Positions 11,216 to 22,545 of a stretch of DNA of 64,000 nt are shown piece after piece. Source of the stretch: Reticulitermes speratus (lineage: Eukaryota; Arthropoda; Insecta; Blattodea; Rhinotermitidae). Location of the stretch: contig JAJKFL010000026.1 in the NCBI GenBank assembly GCA_021186555.1, positions 6,589,209-6,653,208 on the forward strand, given 5' to 3'. The position numbers were made by a program, and so were the translations under genes. The notes beneath the pieces were generated by a model that was not told the DNA's origin, did no database searches, and worked only from the letters and a program-made list of their open reading frames with translations. The stretch's first letter is position 1. Each line of letters starts with the position of its first letter.

Positions 11216-12235
11216 GGCTAATAATCGTTACTTATTTTGAGAATCAGATAAAACCTATAAGAAAGTTCAATAGGAAAAATTCAATCTTTGTAATGTGAAT
11301 ACATATCACAAGTTATAACTTACACTGCACTTTCATTCGCTCTTGTTTAATTATCTCTTAAATCCTGTCTTAAGAAACGAACCTACTGGTCACATGATAT
11401 GTAATTTATCCTTATCTACAGCTTTCCTCTACAAAATGTTTACTCTGGTAAATATATAGCGAGATACGCGTTAGTTAAACTCGAGAATCGTGCACAGAGC
11501 TTTGTAATTTATGACGTAATGTCCATCATTATTGTTCAACTTTAACTTAAATGGGAATCGGTTAATATACATATTTTTTTTTAAATCTCCAGTACCATAT
11601 TCATGAACCCCACCAGCAGACCTCAAGTTCTTTCATACCTACAGAAGAAAAGACGAAGAGACGTCTGGAGCTATTTTTACAGTCTCTACGCAGTTGTGTT
11701 AATTTGCTTAAAAGTGGCATTTTCGAATATTCCGAACGCCAGCCAACCACAATTTTAAAACGTTGGTAGCGCTGTTTTGAGGATAACCATATTAGTAGGA
11801 TTGCCCCGTATATCTAGTCATCACACAGTATCCTGTGTCAAAGGTTAACATATTCGTCCACTTGTTAAGCCAGTAGCTTCAAGCAGCTGGTGAGCTTCTG
11901 TAAAATTAAAGAGTCTCCCCAAATAGCAGCTGTACGTATAATAACTGCATAGACTACAGAAGTTATTCAATCCCACGTACCTTCCATGTTAAGATAACAG
12001 ATCTGGATGACTCAGCTGTTGTCTAAGGAAACAGTGTCAACTCCAGAGGTCATTCAGATTCGAATGAAGTAAAATGATTACAGAATATGCAGGCACAACC
12101 CATTTCACGTTCTCGGGACTGAGGGGACTTCCCCCCCCCCCAAAAAAAATCTTCAATCGAAATAAATGGTAACGTCGGGTAAAAAAGGTAAAAACAAAAA
12201 AAATGCAAATTTGTCCCTGTCCACTCCATGATGGC
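11216..12235. other. No gene recognised
   Basis: AT-rich sequence with no domain-bearing ORF and no repeat I can assign. Confidence 0.5.
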
Positions 12236-12269
12236 TTACAGAGGGTGAAGACGTATAGATCCACTATTT

Positions 12270-12506
12270 CTTAACCTCAACATGAGATGGAGATAAGTTG
12301 TCAACCTCATACGCCGGCCGTTCTACCACCGGGGGGGGGGGGGGCACTGTTACTCATTGAATACGAGACTGGGTGGTCACCAGAGCCGGTATGGACCTTT
12401 TTTTTTTTGGAGAACAAAAGAATTTCTTGCCACCACCGGAATTCGAACCCCGGACCTTACAGCTCGTAGCCTTGTCGCTATACCGACTGAGCTATCCCGG
12501 CTACTG
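12270..12506 (-). mobile_element. SINE C copy with G and T homopolymer runs
   Basis: The minus strand has GGGATAGCTCAGTCGGTATA and GGGGTTCGAATTCCGG, then a C body. Runs of T (about 12400) and G (about 12331-12345) have expanded inside it. Confidence 0.82.
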
Positions 12507-12941
12507 GAGTCTTCGTGAGAGAATCGAATTCGGATTTTCCTTACGAGATAAATGCGTTTGTCGTTAATAGATCCTGGGCCAGTATCAAACACTCGTTTAA
12601 AGAAGGAAATTTTGATGAGTAATCAACCAGGGTTGGTAGTATGCATGAACATGGATAGAGGAGATTTGTTTCATTCCAGGATGTTTCTTTTTTAATGATG
12701 GTATTTCCAGTGATTTAAGACGTCACAATCATCGCTGTAAACAAAAATACAGGCTGGAACGTGTTCGTAACCTTGCAATATCATGACTCTCTTTACAATA
12801 ACATGTAGCCTATATGTTTGTCATACCTTCGAGGATATCTTTTCGCCCTGAACGCCTACAGTGTTAGGAAAATACATTTTGCGCTTATTGGGATAAAAAA
12901 TATTGTAAATTTTTTGTCATTAATGCCGGAGCATTTATTTT

Positions 12942-13485
12942 CCTATGGCTTGACATCCCCTAGGGGGGCCTAGGCCTCCTCATTTTTCGAGGTTTCGCGA
13001 TCACACACTTTTAGACACACCACAGTCGGTAGGACTCCTCTGGACGAGTGACAAGCCCGTCGCAGAGACCTCTACCTAACAACACACAACACTTCCAGAC
13101 TTCCATGCCGCCGGAGGTATTTTTTTCCCCCTGTCCCGTTATTTCCCTTTGATCCCGTTTGTACATTTAAATCCTTCCGTCCTTCTTCATGTCACTTATG
13201 TTCCATACTAGTCATTATACAACAAACACAACACAGACATCCATGCCCCCGGCGGGATTTTTTTTCTTTTTTTTTGCCTCTCCGGGGTTTTTCCCCTTTG
13301 ATCCATTTTTGTACTGTTTAAATCCTTTCGTCCTTCATGTCACTTTACGTTCCATACTACTGTCCTTATACAACAAACACAACACAAACATCTATGCCCC
13401 AGGTGGGATTCGAACCCACAATCCTAGTAAGCGAGCGGCCGAAGACCCACACCTTAGACCGCACGGCCACTGGGAGCCGGAGCAT
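12942..13485 (-). mobile_element. Modular multimer SINE A (head plus two inner modules plus A tail)
   Basis: On the minus strand a tRNA-like head (13485 down to about 13395) is followed by two copies of a ~120-bp module (ATGGAACGTAAAGTGACATG, GGATTTAAACAGTACAAAAA, CCCCGGAGAGGC-like, ATCCCGCCGGGGGCATGGAT) and then the ordinary A tail to 12942. The two modules are diverged from each other. Confidence 0.78.
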
Positions 13486-13727
13486 TGTAGCCTAAGTTAA
13501 GATAAGGTAACACACATATTCTTTAAAAAATATTACCACAAACTTTAAAGACTGTGATTTCAGTGAGAGTAACCGTGATCATAATACAAAATTATAAATA
13601 TCAGCTTCAAAAAATTTGTTCTAGAGAATTCATTCCAGCTATTAGAATGGCTCGAAATAATCTCCAGTATACATACACATATATAAGTAAAGTTCACCCT
13701 ACAACGTGTCATGAGGGAATAGATGGC

Positions 13728-13947
13728 GTGTACAAGTTTAGCTTTACTCTTTCTTTAACCTCAGCAGTAGGTGGGGTGAGTGGTCAACGCCACGCCCTGG
13801 CCGCTTTACCCTCGGGATGGACGCAGTACCCATTGTACAGGAGGCTGGGTGGGCCTCAGGGCCGGTCTGGACGGGTGCGGAAAGATTTACACCCATCGGG
13901 GTTTGAACCCCGATCATCCAGCCCGTAGGGAGTCGCTATATCAACTG

Positions 13948-13950
<3 letters not shown>
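13728..13950 (-). mobile_element. SINE C copy, head interrupted by microsatellite
   Basis: C body and B box (GGGGTTCAAACCCCGA) are on the minus strand. The A-box end runs into a (CT)n(TA)n tract at 13949. Confidence 0.8.

Positions 13951-13997
<47 letters not shown>
13949..13997. repeat. (CT)n(TA)n microsatellite
   Basis: CTCTCT for about 20 bases, then TATATA for about 30. Confidence 0.9.
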
Positions 13998-14006
<9 letters not shown>

Positions 14007-14049
14007 CACATATGCATACAAATATATTCTAAACATGTAAATTTTTTCA

Positions 14050-14915
14050 TCTGGTTGTAAAAATATAACTAGTCTAATAACGACAATGATGCTGCTAATA
14101 ATTTCATAATAATTCTGCTTAATAATTTGTACTGCAGTCATGCCCACAAAGATTTAGTCAGGAAACCATAAGAAAAGTAAAAAATTAAGAAATCCATCCT
14201 TAGATTGGAGAAAATGGATCTTACAGAATTGTGTGAGTGTGTGTGTGTGAAGTGAATTCATACGACACGTGACAATTCAGTGACGGGATATTGCCAACAC
14301 AATAAGGAAGTAAACATATGCTGTTCTAACGATATAACGCCATGCGATTTACAGGTGTCAACAAAACCGCACGGTGTAATATTACAAAATACTATAATAT
14401 TAAAATGTATAACCGTCAGAACCTTAAATCTTGCGTAGCCGAGCGAATGTAAAACTCTTATAAGAGCTCTGCTCCAAAAAAAAAAAATGTTGTTAAAATA
14501 TTCATGCAATTTTTCTTTACCTTCTGTAAAAATAATCCTCAGTTTGTATTGAATATTTCACAACCTACTTTCTTGTGTCCAATATTAACTGATTTTCCTC
14601 TTCAGTCCTATCATTACCAACACGCACGTAATGAACCGGGGATTGTTGATCCTGTTATTGCAGTAGAATGTGATCTTGGCAGAGATACGAGTTTTTAAGA
14701 CTCTTCCATCTTCTTCGTCATTTCTACCTGCCCCAATACCTGCCGTCTGCAAACTACATTCACCACGCCTTCTGGGAACCGATACAAAACCTCCAAACGC
14801 GCACAATGACGCAGCTTGCCACGTGTCTCTACCCAACAAACCTAACTAGACTTAATGAATAAAAAGAGTACTGAACGACATTTCAAGGTAAAGTGTAATT
14901 TATGTCATACTATTA
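14050..14915. other. No gene recognised
   Basis: AT-rich; a short (GT)n at 14232-14247. Confidence 0.5.
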
Positions 14916-14917
14916 GC

Positions 14918-15110
14918 CCTCTAAATCCCAGTGGCTGCTAGATATATATCACAAGGTTTAAGAAATTCTGCATTTTGCTAACAGAGTGTATTTATGTGTT
15001 TTGTGTGAACCTCAGAACAAACAGCGATTATTTCTTTACACAACATTAACTGATTGATTTTTATAACCGAGAGGGACTGTGTTTACTGCGCGGTACGGGC
15101 TGAAGTTTCA
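14918..15110 (-). repeat. Dispersed repeat E, minus copy
   Basis: The minus strand matches 28445-28665 and 43011-43185: TACCGCGCAGTAAACAC near one end, AATAATCGCTGTTTGTTCTG in the middle, CCACTGGGATTTAGAGG at the other. No coding capacity or clear terminal repeat. Confidence 0.75.
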
Positions 15111-15319
15111 CATCTAAAGTAATGTAATTGTAAAGTTGTTCCTGCACATGCTATGAAAGCATATAAGGGGAATGGAAATATAGCTACATTCTAGGTGGAG
15201 GTAAGCGGTCAGCATCACGCCCCAGCCGTCTTATTCACGGGAAAAGAGCCCTTTTAATAGTAGGCGGGGTGATCCCACCAGCCCATCTGGAAGTTTCGGA
15301 GAAGAAAGAAAGATCTTGC

Positions 15320-15481
15320 GTGATTTCAGGCTTCCGCCGCAATGTAGATGAGATCTGCGCTCTTCTGGGATATTACGCAGCGCAGAGTGGTAATTGTTTA
15401 CCGACGTTTCGGGACAATCTATCTGTCCCATCTTCAAGGGTCAAGAAGTCCAATTCCCAGATTAGCGCAGATCTCAAAAAC
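15320..15481 (-). mobile_element. 162-bp ribozyme-bearing element with 8-bp target-site duplication
   Basis: It interrupts a minus-strand SINE C copy and is flanked by GATCTTGC on both sides (15312-15319 and 15482-15489); uninterrupted SINE C copies have this sequence once. It carries internal inverted repeats GAGATCTGCGCT and AGCGCAGATCTC (about 15350-15362 and 15464-15476) and the hammerhead-like motif at 15397-15444. It looks like a complete, non-autonomous mobile unit. Confidence 0.7.
15397..15444 (-). ncRNA. Hammerhead-like motif, core nearly intact
   Basis: On the minus strand: TTGACC, core CTTGAAGA (one extra T compared with CUGANGA), T, GGGACA-gatagat-TGTCCC, GAA, ACGT, C, GGTAAA. 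Helix II is a perfect 6 bp and helix I has five of six pairs. It lies inside the 162-bp element at 15320-15481. Confidence 0.45.
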
Positions 15482-15714
15482 GATCTTGCCACTGCTGGGA
15501 TTCGAAACCCGCATCTGCCAGCCCGTAGCCTACTTACTATACTATACCGACATAATTCACTTTAAGTCCAGTCAAGGTTTTAATGACATCGTTATTGTCT
15601 TTTGAGGTAACGATTATTGAACATATCAACAAAAGCCACGTATATTTTGCGACCCTACCTAATGTTCAGTTCGGAGTGTATAATTACTTTTGTTCCGTAT
15701 AGGGAGATATGGTT

Positions 15715-16190
15715 CGCCGCGATAGCGTAGTCGGTATAGCGACTAGCAACGGACTGGACAGTACTGGGATCGAATCTGCCGATCCCAGTGGCCGTGCGGT
15801 CTAAGGCGTGGGTTTTCGGTCACTCGCTTACTGGGATCGTGGGTTCGAATGCCGATCCCAGTGGCCGTGCGGTCTAAGGCGTGGGTCTTCGGCGCTCGCT
15901 TACTAGGATTGTGGGTTACGAATCCTCCGGTGCAGCTGGTGTTTGGTGTTTGTTTGTTGTAAGGACGGTTAGTATGGAACGTAAAGTGACATGAAGGACG
16001 AAAGGATTTAAACAGTACAAAAATGGATCAAAGGGGAAAAACCCCGGACAGACCAAAAAAAAATCCCGGTGGAGGCCAGATTTTCCGAACCCATCCAGAC
16101 CGGCCTTGGGGCCCACCCAGACTCCTACACAATGGGTACCGGGACATCCCCGGGGTAAAGCGACCGGGGCGTGGCGTTAACCACCCAAAT
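15715..16190 (+). mobile_element. SINE C with nested SINE A insertion
   Basis: A C head (GCGATAGCGTAGTCGGTATA) runs into two successive A heads (15781 and 15853), one A module (GGATTTAAACAGTACAAAAA, CCCCGGACAGACC) and an A run at about 16058. The C body then resumes (CCCATCCAGACCGGCC, AATGGGTACCGGGACATCCC). Confidence 0.75.
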
Positions 16191-16900
16191 TATTTTTGTA
16201 AGTTCCAACAAAATGGTCCAAATTAATTTTCCGGAATATCTTTAATTTTCAATGTTCAAAAGTAAGGCAAAAAGAGCTTAGGGAAAACCAAAAGAACACA
16301 ATGTAAAATACTGTGTCATTCTGAGCTCGACATTGGTCCTGGTACAGCAAAAAAGCGCTGTAGAGTCTAATCTGACATTGCACTAACAAAGGTTAAGAAA
16401 CAAAGATAAAATTCAGCAAGTGGGATTGGTTACTTTCTCACACCAAACTTTCCTCATGCAGAATGCACATAATCACACTTGGTACAGAGGTACTGGACAG
16501 TGTTACCGCCAGTAACTGCTTCAAGGAATTCATGTTTACCATTTTTGTTACGTAAGACGGTACAAGGAAAGTGGAAGTGCAAAATGCTTTTTTTTTATGT
16601 TCCACGTAAAGACTGACAGTACTGTATATTTTTGGAACGATTACGAATAGAAATATTTATTTTCAATTACTATGGGTCTAGGTTACATAACTAGAACTGT
16701 GCTGTATCAGATCCGTTTATATTTAAAAAAAACTGCTTAAAATCAATGCGTAATAAGGAGGTCAGAAAGACCGAGATAATATTCCAGCCAAAAAATCCAT
16801 CCGAATCCATATTCTGCCCAAAATTCGAACCGAACAACTACCGAACGAAATTTAGACGATATGCCCTTGGAACCCCATACGTGCCACATGCCCGCCCATC
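16191..16900. other. No gene recognised
   Basis: AT-rich sequence, nothing assigned. Confidence 0.5.
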
Positions 16901-16904
16901 TCAT

Positions 16905-17590
16905 TCTTCTTTATTTGATCACCGGGATAATATTTGGTGAGCAGTACAGATCATGAAGCTCCTCACTGTGCGATTATCTCCAGTTCTCTCTTATTTCGCC
17001 TCTCTTAAATTAGACCCAAATATCTTCCTGAGCACCCTATTCTCAATGCAAGAGACCAATTTCAAACTCACATAAAACAACAGGCAAATGTATATATAAT
17101 AATAATAACCATGGCTCAACAGCCCTATATGGGCTCGGGCCTCCCCTTGCCTCCTCTTTTCGGGGTTACTAAGTCGTGCGTATTCGTGGCAGTTGGTGAC
17201 TGGCCAACTGGCCGCGCTACTGTTCTATCGATCCTGATGTGTCCGCCAGAGCCATCTGGCAGGCAGTCAGGAGACTTGGGTAAGAAATGGAGGTTTTGAA
17301 TTTAGCTTACGAAACATTTCTATTCATGCCCGTAAGGTTCTTTTACATGCCGTAGATCTACATGGGACCGACGGCTTTACTTCCCCTCCGAAGGAAGTGG
17401 TGCTCCGGATTTTTATCACCCTTAAAAATCCATCGACCTCGGTCGGGATCAAACCCGCGAACCTTGGGTCCAGTGGCGAGCACGCTAACAGGCTAACAGG
17501 CAAATGTATAGTTCTGTATATTTTAATCTTTACATTTTCGGAAAGCAAACTGGAGACAAAAGATTCTGGACTGAATGCTGTTTACCAACT
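16905..17590 (-). mobile_element. LINE 3' coding fragment split by SINE D
   Basis: Both flanks match the LINE fragment at 27.1-27.44 kb on the minus strand (GAGAATAGGGTGCTCAGGAA, then ACAGAACTATACATTTGCC). The SINE D insertion at 17095-17494 divides it. Confidence 0.7.
17095..17494 (-). mobile_element. SINE D, full length, with 16-bp target duplication
   Basis: The head is at the right end on the minus strand (GTTAGCGTGCTCGCCACTGG). The body is the longest D copy here and ends in (TTA)n. The 16-bp AACAGGCAAATGTATA occurs at 17079-17094 and 17495-17510, a clean target-primed insertion into a LINE. Confidence 0.88.
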
Positions 17591-17810
17591 GACTAACACT
17601 AAACCCATCAAAGTTTCTGTTGGATATTCTCGACAAAGCACCTGGATTCACCAGCCCGCCCGAGGCGCCGTAAGGCTAAGAAACTGTGTGGCCATGAAGA
17701 GGCCGACCGTGAACTACGGTGTAGTTCAGACGTTATACAAGCAAAACACATCTGATTAACAGCACGTTTGTGGCGATCAAGGTGCGACTTCGTCATTAAA
17801 CTGTCTTTTC

Positions 17811-18063
17811 TATGGCTCGACAGCCCTATATGGGCCTGGGCCTCCTCTTTTCGTCGAGGTTTCACGATCACACACATTAGACACACCACACTCGGTAGGA
17901 CTCCTCCGGACGAGTGACCAGCTCGTCGCAGAGACCACAACCTGACAACACACAGCACTCACAACAGACAGACATCCATGTCCTCGGTGGGATTCTAACC
18001 CACGATCCTAGTAAGCGAGCGGCCGAAGACCCAAGCCTTAGACCGCGCGGCCACTGGGATCGG
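17811..18063 (-). mobile_element. SINE A, full length
   Basis: The minus strand reads the A head at 18063 down to the tail AGCCATAGA at 17811. Confidence 0.87.
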
Positions 18064-18264
18064 CCATTAAACTGTCTGGACAAACAAAACCATTAAGTTG
18101 GAAAGAAAGCTTTTGCAAAGAAACTCTTTATTACAAACGAAGCTTTTAAAGAAAAGTGAAACCCTCAAAGCAGAAAAGCAAGCACGCTAGTCTTGTGCAA
18201 TATCTGCAGAATAAAGCCTTCCCTGTGCACGACGTGAAGACATGTAAGGGAGTGCATGTATAGC

Positions 18265-18350
18265 TCCTCAGCAAAAATGGAGGTGAGTGGTCAGCTTCAT
18301 ACCGCGGCCGCTTTATCCCCGGGGAAATATCGCCAGTAACCATTGAATAG
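18265..18350 (-). mobile_element. SINE C fragment
   Basis: The minus strand carries GGGGATAAAGCGGCCGCGGT and ACCACTCACCTCCATTTTTG. SINE B has inserted next to it. Confidence 0.55.
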
Positions 18351-18640
18351 CCGTGCCATGGCTCAGGCGGTTAGTCGCCGGCCTCCCACCGCGGAGGCCC
18401 GGGTTCGATCCTGGTTCAGTCCATGTGGGATTTGTGGTGGACAAAGTGGCACTGGGACAGGTTTTTCCACGAGTATCTCGGTTTTCCCTGTCAATTTCAT
18501 TCCACCGTTGCTCAATTACTTGGAAAACGGAAAAAAAAACTGATCTTTCATCTTCATCACAGGGTTGCACAAGAAGTTTTAAGGCTGCGGTGCGTCCGTA
18601 GCATCTGCTGCGGGGCCCTTAACCCCCCCCCCAAAAAAAA
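18351..18640 (+). mobile_element. SINE B, full length, perfect 10-bp target duplication
   Basis: A complete B unit lies between CATTGAATAG at 18341-18350 and 18641-18650. Confidence 0.9.
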
Positions 18641-18650
18641 CATTGAATAG

Positions 18651-18940
18651 ATGGCGAGTTCGATTCCCGATGGAGGTCATTGAAATTTCTCATTGACTTA
18701 AATTTTCCAGCTGTACTATGGCCCTTGGGTCAACTGAGTCTCCAAAAGAAATTAATATCAGGGGTACTGGTACTGGTACTGGTACTGGTACTGTACTGGT
18801 ACTGGTACTGGTACTGGTACCGGTACGTAGGGCTGACAACCTTGCTATCTTCATTTGCCGATTCTCTAGAAATTCTGGAAGCCTCAGTCTCCTGGAGCCC
18901 GCAGGGCCTCTCCAGGTCTATATAGGGATTATTTACCTTA
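18651..18940 (+). mobile_element. SINE F, 5' truncated, with GGTACT expansion
   Basis: B box GGCGAGTTCGATTCCCGATG, then TATGGCCCTTGGGTCAACTG, then the expansion, then CGTAGGGCTGACAACCTTGC and CTGGAGCCCGCAGGGCCTCT. Confidence 0.82.
18764..18829. repeat. (GGTACT)n hexanucleotide repeat inside SINE F
   Basis: About ten units with one shortened unit. The related full copy at 20.7 kb has only GAGTACCAGG at this place, which is the likely seed. Confidence 0.88.
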
Positions 18941-19079
18941 CCACGATTAAATCCTGCTGTACTCCCTTCCTCATGCACGATGTCATTTATAACTACCCTA
19001 AACAAAGGCGATATAAGCAGCAGCGTGTGAATGAAACCCATAGGTATAGATCCAACTGTTGATATAGTGTCTTAATTTT

Positions 19080-19340
19080 TTTTTTCAATGGCTCGACAGC
19101 CCCTTTGGGGGCCTAGGCCGCCTCATTTTTTGAGGCTTCACGATCACACACTTTTTAGACACACCACACTCGGTAGGACTCCTCTGGACGAGGGATCAGC
19201 CCGTCGCAGAGACCTCTACCTGACAACACACAACAATCACAAGAGACAGACATCCATGCCCTAGGTGAGATTCGAACCCACAATCCCAGTAAGCGAGCGG
19301 CCGTATGCCCACGCCTTAGACCGCGCGGCCACTGGGATCG
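19080..19340 (-). mobile_element. SINE A, full length
   Basis: Head at 19340, B box GGGTTCGAATCTCACC, tail ending in a T run at 19073-19084 on the plus strand. Confidence 0.87.
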
Positions 19341-19344
19341 GCTA

Positions 19345-19915
19345 TACTACTGAATAAAAAGGATAATTATTTTTAAAATCTATGTTTGTTGAGAATTATG
19401 AGAGTTACGGTTTTATAAAATATCCAATTTATATGTAAAAGAATAAATCTTGTTCTTAATACAGATTTAATGTTTGTACATAAATAATTTTCTATAAATA
19501 TTTTATTATTGATACCCCGATGATGGCCCTTATGGGTGAAACAAGTTTCATGTTTGAAAGTATATAAAGAGTTATTAAATAAAGTTTTGCTTTTGACGGA
19601 CGTACAGTACCTTCGGTATAGCTTGTTCCTTTGACCATTAAACTTCCTAAAGTCCGCGGATAACCATCAAGTACCAAACGCCGTGGCAATAGGCAAGTCT
19701 GTAATTTGCCGCACAGCGTATTTTTGCTTTTCTTACGATTCAGACAGTAAAACTCTATTCTTTACCTATACAATACTAACGGGTTGGTCTCTGTAAAGGA
19801 GACGGACTGTGATCTTTTAAGACAGAAACTGAAATTTATATATTATTTACATGAAAGTCAGGACGCAAAGAACCAATGACACTTTACCAACTTTATTTTT
19901 TTTTTTTACTCGGGC
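19345..19915. other. No gene recognised
   Basis: AT-rich; contains only the decayed hammerhead-like motif near 19.51 kb. Confidence 0.45.
19506..19548 (+). other. Decayed hammerhead-like motif
   Basis: CCGATGA, TG, GCCC-TTAT-GGGT, GAAAC: helix II and the second core are kept, but the first core has changed and helix I is not visible. Confidence 0.3.
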
Positions 19916-19924
19916 CATTGCGTG

Positions 19925-20475
19925 AGCCGGGCCAGCTCAGTCGGTATGTGACTAGGCTACAGGCTGGAAAACCGAGGAATTATTTATTACTTCCCGGCAG
20001 GGTAAGAAATTTTATCTTCTCCAAAGCATCCTGACCGCCTCTGCGGCGCATTGAACCTCCTATTTAATAGGTAATAGCATGGGCGTAACTTGGCTAATAA
20101 CTTTGGGGGAGGGGGGGGGCCGAGGCCGGGAAAAATCGACCATGCCACTATTCTGCGTCCCGTAAAACTCAGGTTTTTCATTTTTTCTATCTTTAACCAC
20201 CCTAATAATCGTTTAGAAAATATTTCTATTTTTTATTTGCCCCTCTTCAAATCATAGCCAAAAAAAATCATTCTGAGGTACATAAATATCGGAAGGGCAT
20301 TTGCCCCTCTTGCACCCCCCGCCCAAGTTACGCCTATGGGTAATGAGGGCTCCTTCCCCAGGTGTCAATTTGCCTTGTCATGACGATGACTACTCATCTC
20401 CATATAATGCCGAGGTTAAGAATAACTGGATCTAAACTCCCCACTGTCACATACGCCTTCATGGCATGCAAAACG
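19925..20475 (+). mobile_element. SINE C interrupted by a MITE
   Basis: The C head (GCCAGCTCAGTCGGTATGTG) and first half of the body lie at 19925-20077. The second half (TCCCCAGGTGTCAATT, CTCATCTCCATATAATGCCG) resumes after the MITE at 20339. Confidence 0.72.
20078..20338. mobile_element. hAT-like MITE nested in SINE C
   Basis: Inverted ends CATGGGCGTAACTTGG and CCAAGTTACGCCTATG. The 8-bp flanks GGTAATAG and GGTAATGA match at six positions. Interior G- and C-rich blocks are also inverted. Confidence 0.78.
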
Positions 20476-20550
20476 GAAAACATGTATACAACAAATAAAT
20501 AAGGCAGCAGGTCGACAGTCACATGTATTTTTAGACAATACATTTAATGT

Positions 20551-20875
20551 CTGGGGGCACGCGGTGGCGCAGTTGGTTGAGGCACTACGCTACAAACCGG
20601 AACGTCGCGGGTTCGATTCCCGATGGTGTCACTGGAATTTTTCCTTCACATAATCGTTTCGGTCGCACTATGGCCCTGGGGTCGACTCAGCCTCTAACAG
20701 AAATGAGTACCAGGAATATTTCCTGGGGGGTAAAGGCGGCCGGTGCGTAGGGCTGACAACCTTACCACCTTCATGTGCCGATTGTCTAGAAATCTGGGAG
20801 CCTCAACCTCCTGGAACCCTAAGGGTCTGTCCAGGCCTGTAATGGGATTGCTTTACATTTTTTTTTTTACTTTTA
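20551..20875 (+). mobile_element. SINE F (tRNA-derived), full length
   Basis: The head GGGGGCACGCGGTGGCGCAG (A box) and GGGTTCGATTCCCG (B box) are followed by the F body (GCCTCTAACAGAAATGAGTA, GTAGGGCTGACAACCTTACC) and a T-rich end. Confidence 0.85.
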
Positions 20876-21035
20876 ATGTCTAAAGTGTGCTACACGTTTC
20901 GACTGTTGCCTAATTTATGTATTTTGCTCAAACAGGAGGCCTCATCTTAAGGGATATTTTTACCTTTACTCTCGCCATGGTGCCTACGCCCCTGAACGAG
21001 GTATTGTCGAAAAAATACTGTACTATTACACCATA

Positions 21036-21272
21036 CGTTCTAAGGCGTGGGTCTGCGGCCGCTCGCTTGCTGGGATTTTGGGTTCGAATCCCACCGGGGG
21101 GCATGGATGTCTGTCTCTTGTGAGTGTTGTCAGGTAGAGAGGTCTCTGCGACGAGCTGGTCCCTCGTCCAGAGGAGTTCTACCGAGTGTGGTGTGTCTGA
21201 GTGTGATCGTGAAGCCTCGAAAAATGAGGCGGCCTAGGCCCCCAAGGGGCTGTCGAGCCATAGAACAAAAAA
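21036..21272 (+). mobile_element. SINE A, 5' truncated
   Basis: It starts inside the head at CTAAGGCGTGGGTCTGCGG and is complete to the A tail. Confidence 0.85.
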
Positions 21273-21560
21273 AAATTACACCGTACCTTTCGGTCCACTC
21301 ACGGTTCCTATTCATCTCTTTGCTAACTGCTTGCATACATGGGACCATTTGTCTGCGTAGTGAACTGGTGCCTAATTTTCAGGGCATGCGCGTGAGAATG
21401 GACTTTGGCGTTACTTCTAAATGTCATTTCAATCAATAAAATATGTCACTGCAGATGTTACATCTTGCGTCTGCATGTGCCTTCCTTAAATTCAGTCGGC
21501 CAAGGACATGAGTTATGCCGTAACTGCAGTTAAAGATAAAGTCTGATTACGTGTATTTTT

Positions 21561-21779
21561 TTTGTGAAGGGCCCCGCAGCAGATACTACGGACGCTCCGC
21601 AGCCTTGAGGCTAATTGTGCAACCCGTGATGAAGATGATTAGTTTTTTTTTTCGTTTTTCCGTGTAATGGAACACCGGTGGAATGAAATTGAAAGGGGAA
21701 AACCGAAGTACTCGGGGAAAAACCTATCCCAGTGCCACTTTGTCCACCACAAATCCCACATGGACTGACCCGTGATCGA
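21561..21779 (-). mobile_element. SINE B, head missing
   Basis: The minus strand covers the B body from GGGATTTGTGGTGGACAAAG to GCGGGGCCCTTCACAAAA. The tRNA-like head is absent. Confidence 0.83.
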
Positions 21780-21964
21780 TTATGTGTAATTACTCTTCCG
21801 CGAATGTTACAAACTTCTCCAGTTACGTGTAACAATTTCTTCTTGCACAAATTATGGAACTTCCTTTAGCAGGATTCTATAATAATACTTGCTTTCTGAT
21901 TACTTATTTAGAGGATGAATTTATGAGATAAAAGCAGAAAAACGTATTTTTAATAACACGAAAT

Positions 21965-22545
21965 GTTTGTTTAAACGCACACGTATTTTTATTGGGATTA
22001 TCAGGGAACAAAATTTTGAGTTTGAATTCCGGAATAATTTTCTCAACCACTTCTCTGATTGCTACATCTACACATATGCAATAAGGAATATTATTTTGCC
22101 TCTTGTTTTATATGGGTCTGAAACTTGGTTTCTCACATTGAGAGAAGAATGTAGGCTGAGGGTATTCGAGAACAGGGTGATCAGGAAGATATTTGGGCCT
22201 AAGCGGGACGTGCTAACAGGGGATTGGAGGAAACTGCACAGTGAAGAACTTCATGATTTTTACTCCTCACCAAGCATTGTCAGCCTGACAAAATAATGAA
22301 GAACAAAACGGACGGAGCATGTGACAGGTATGGGGGAGAGGAGAGGTGCGTACAGGGTATTGGTGGTGAAACCTGAGGGAAAAGCCACTTGGAACACCTT
22401 GGCATAAATGGGGAACATATCGATATGGATCTTCAAAAAAATAATTTGGGAAGACGTGGATTGGATTGACTGGCTCAGGATAGGGACAAGTGGCGGGCGG
22501 TTGTGAAGGCGGAAATAAATATTCGTTTTGCATAAAGAGCGGGAA
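21965..22545 (+). mobile_element. LINE reverse-transcriptase C-terminal fragment
   Basis: Plus-strand frames give ILPLVLYGSETWFLTLREE, RKIFGPKRDVLTGDWRKLH, then after frameshifts a HVTGMGERRGAYRVLV-like segment and the LINE end. It is the same family as 26.85-27.44 kb. Upstream ORF and promoter are absent. A SINE B copy follows in the 3' UTR. Confidence 0.82.

Larger units (their letters stand above)
15185..15550 (-). mobile_element. SINE C copy split by the 162-bp ribozyme-bearing element
   Basis: The C body (15185-15319) and the B-box part (15482-15550, GGGTTTCGAATCCCAGCAG) are on the minus strand and separated by the insertion at 15320-15481. Confidence 0.75.

Noticed and set aside
18718..19062. 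114-codon ORF with poly-TG segment
   Set aside because: A frame through SINE F and its GGTACT expansion.
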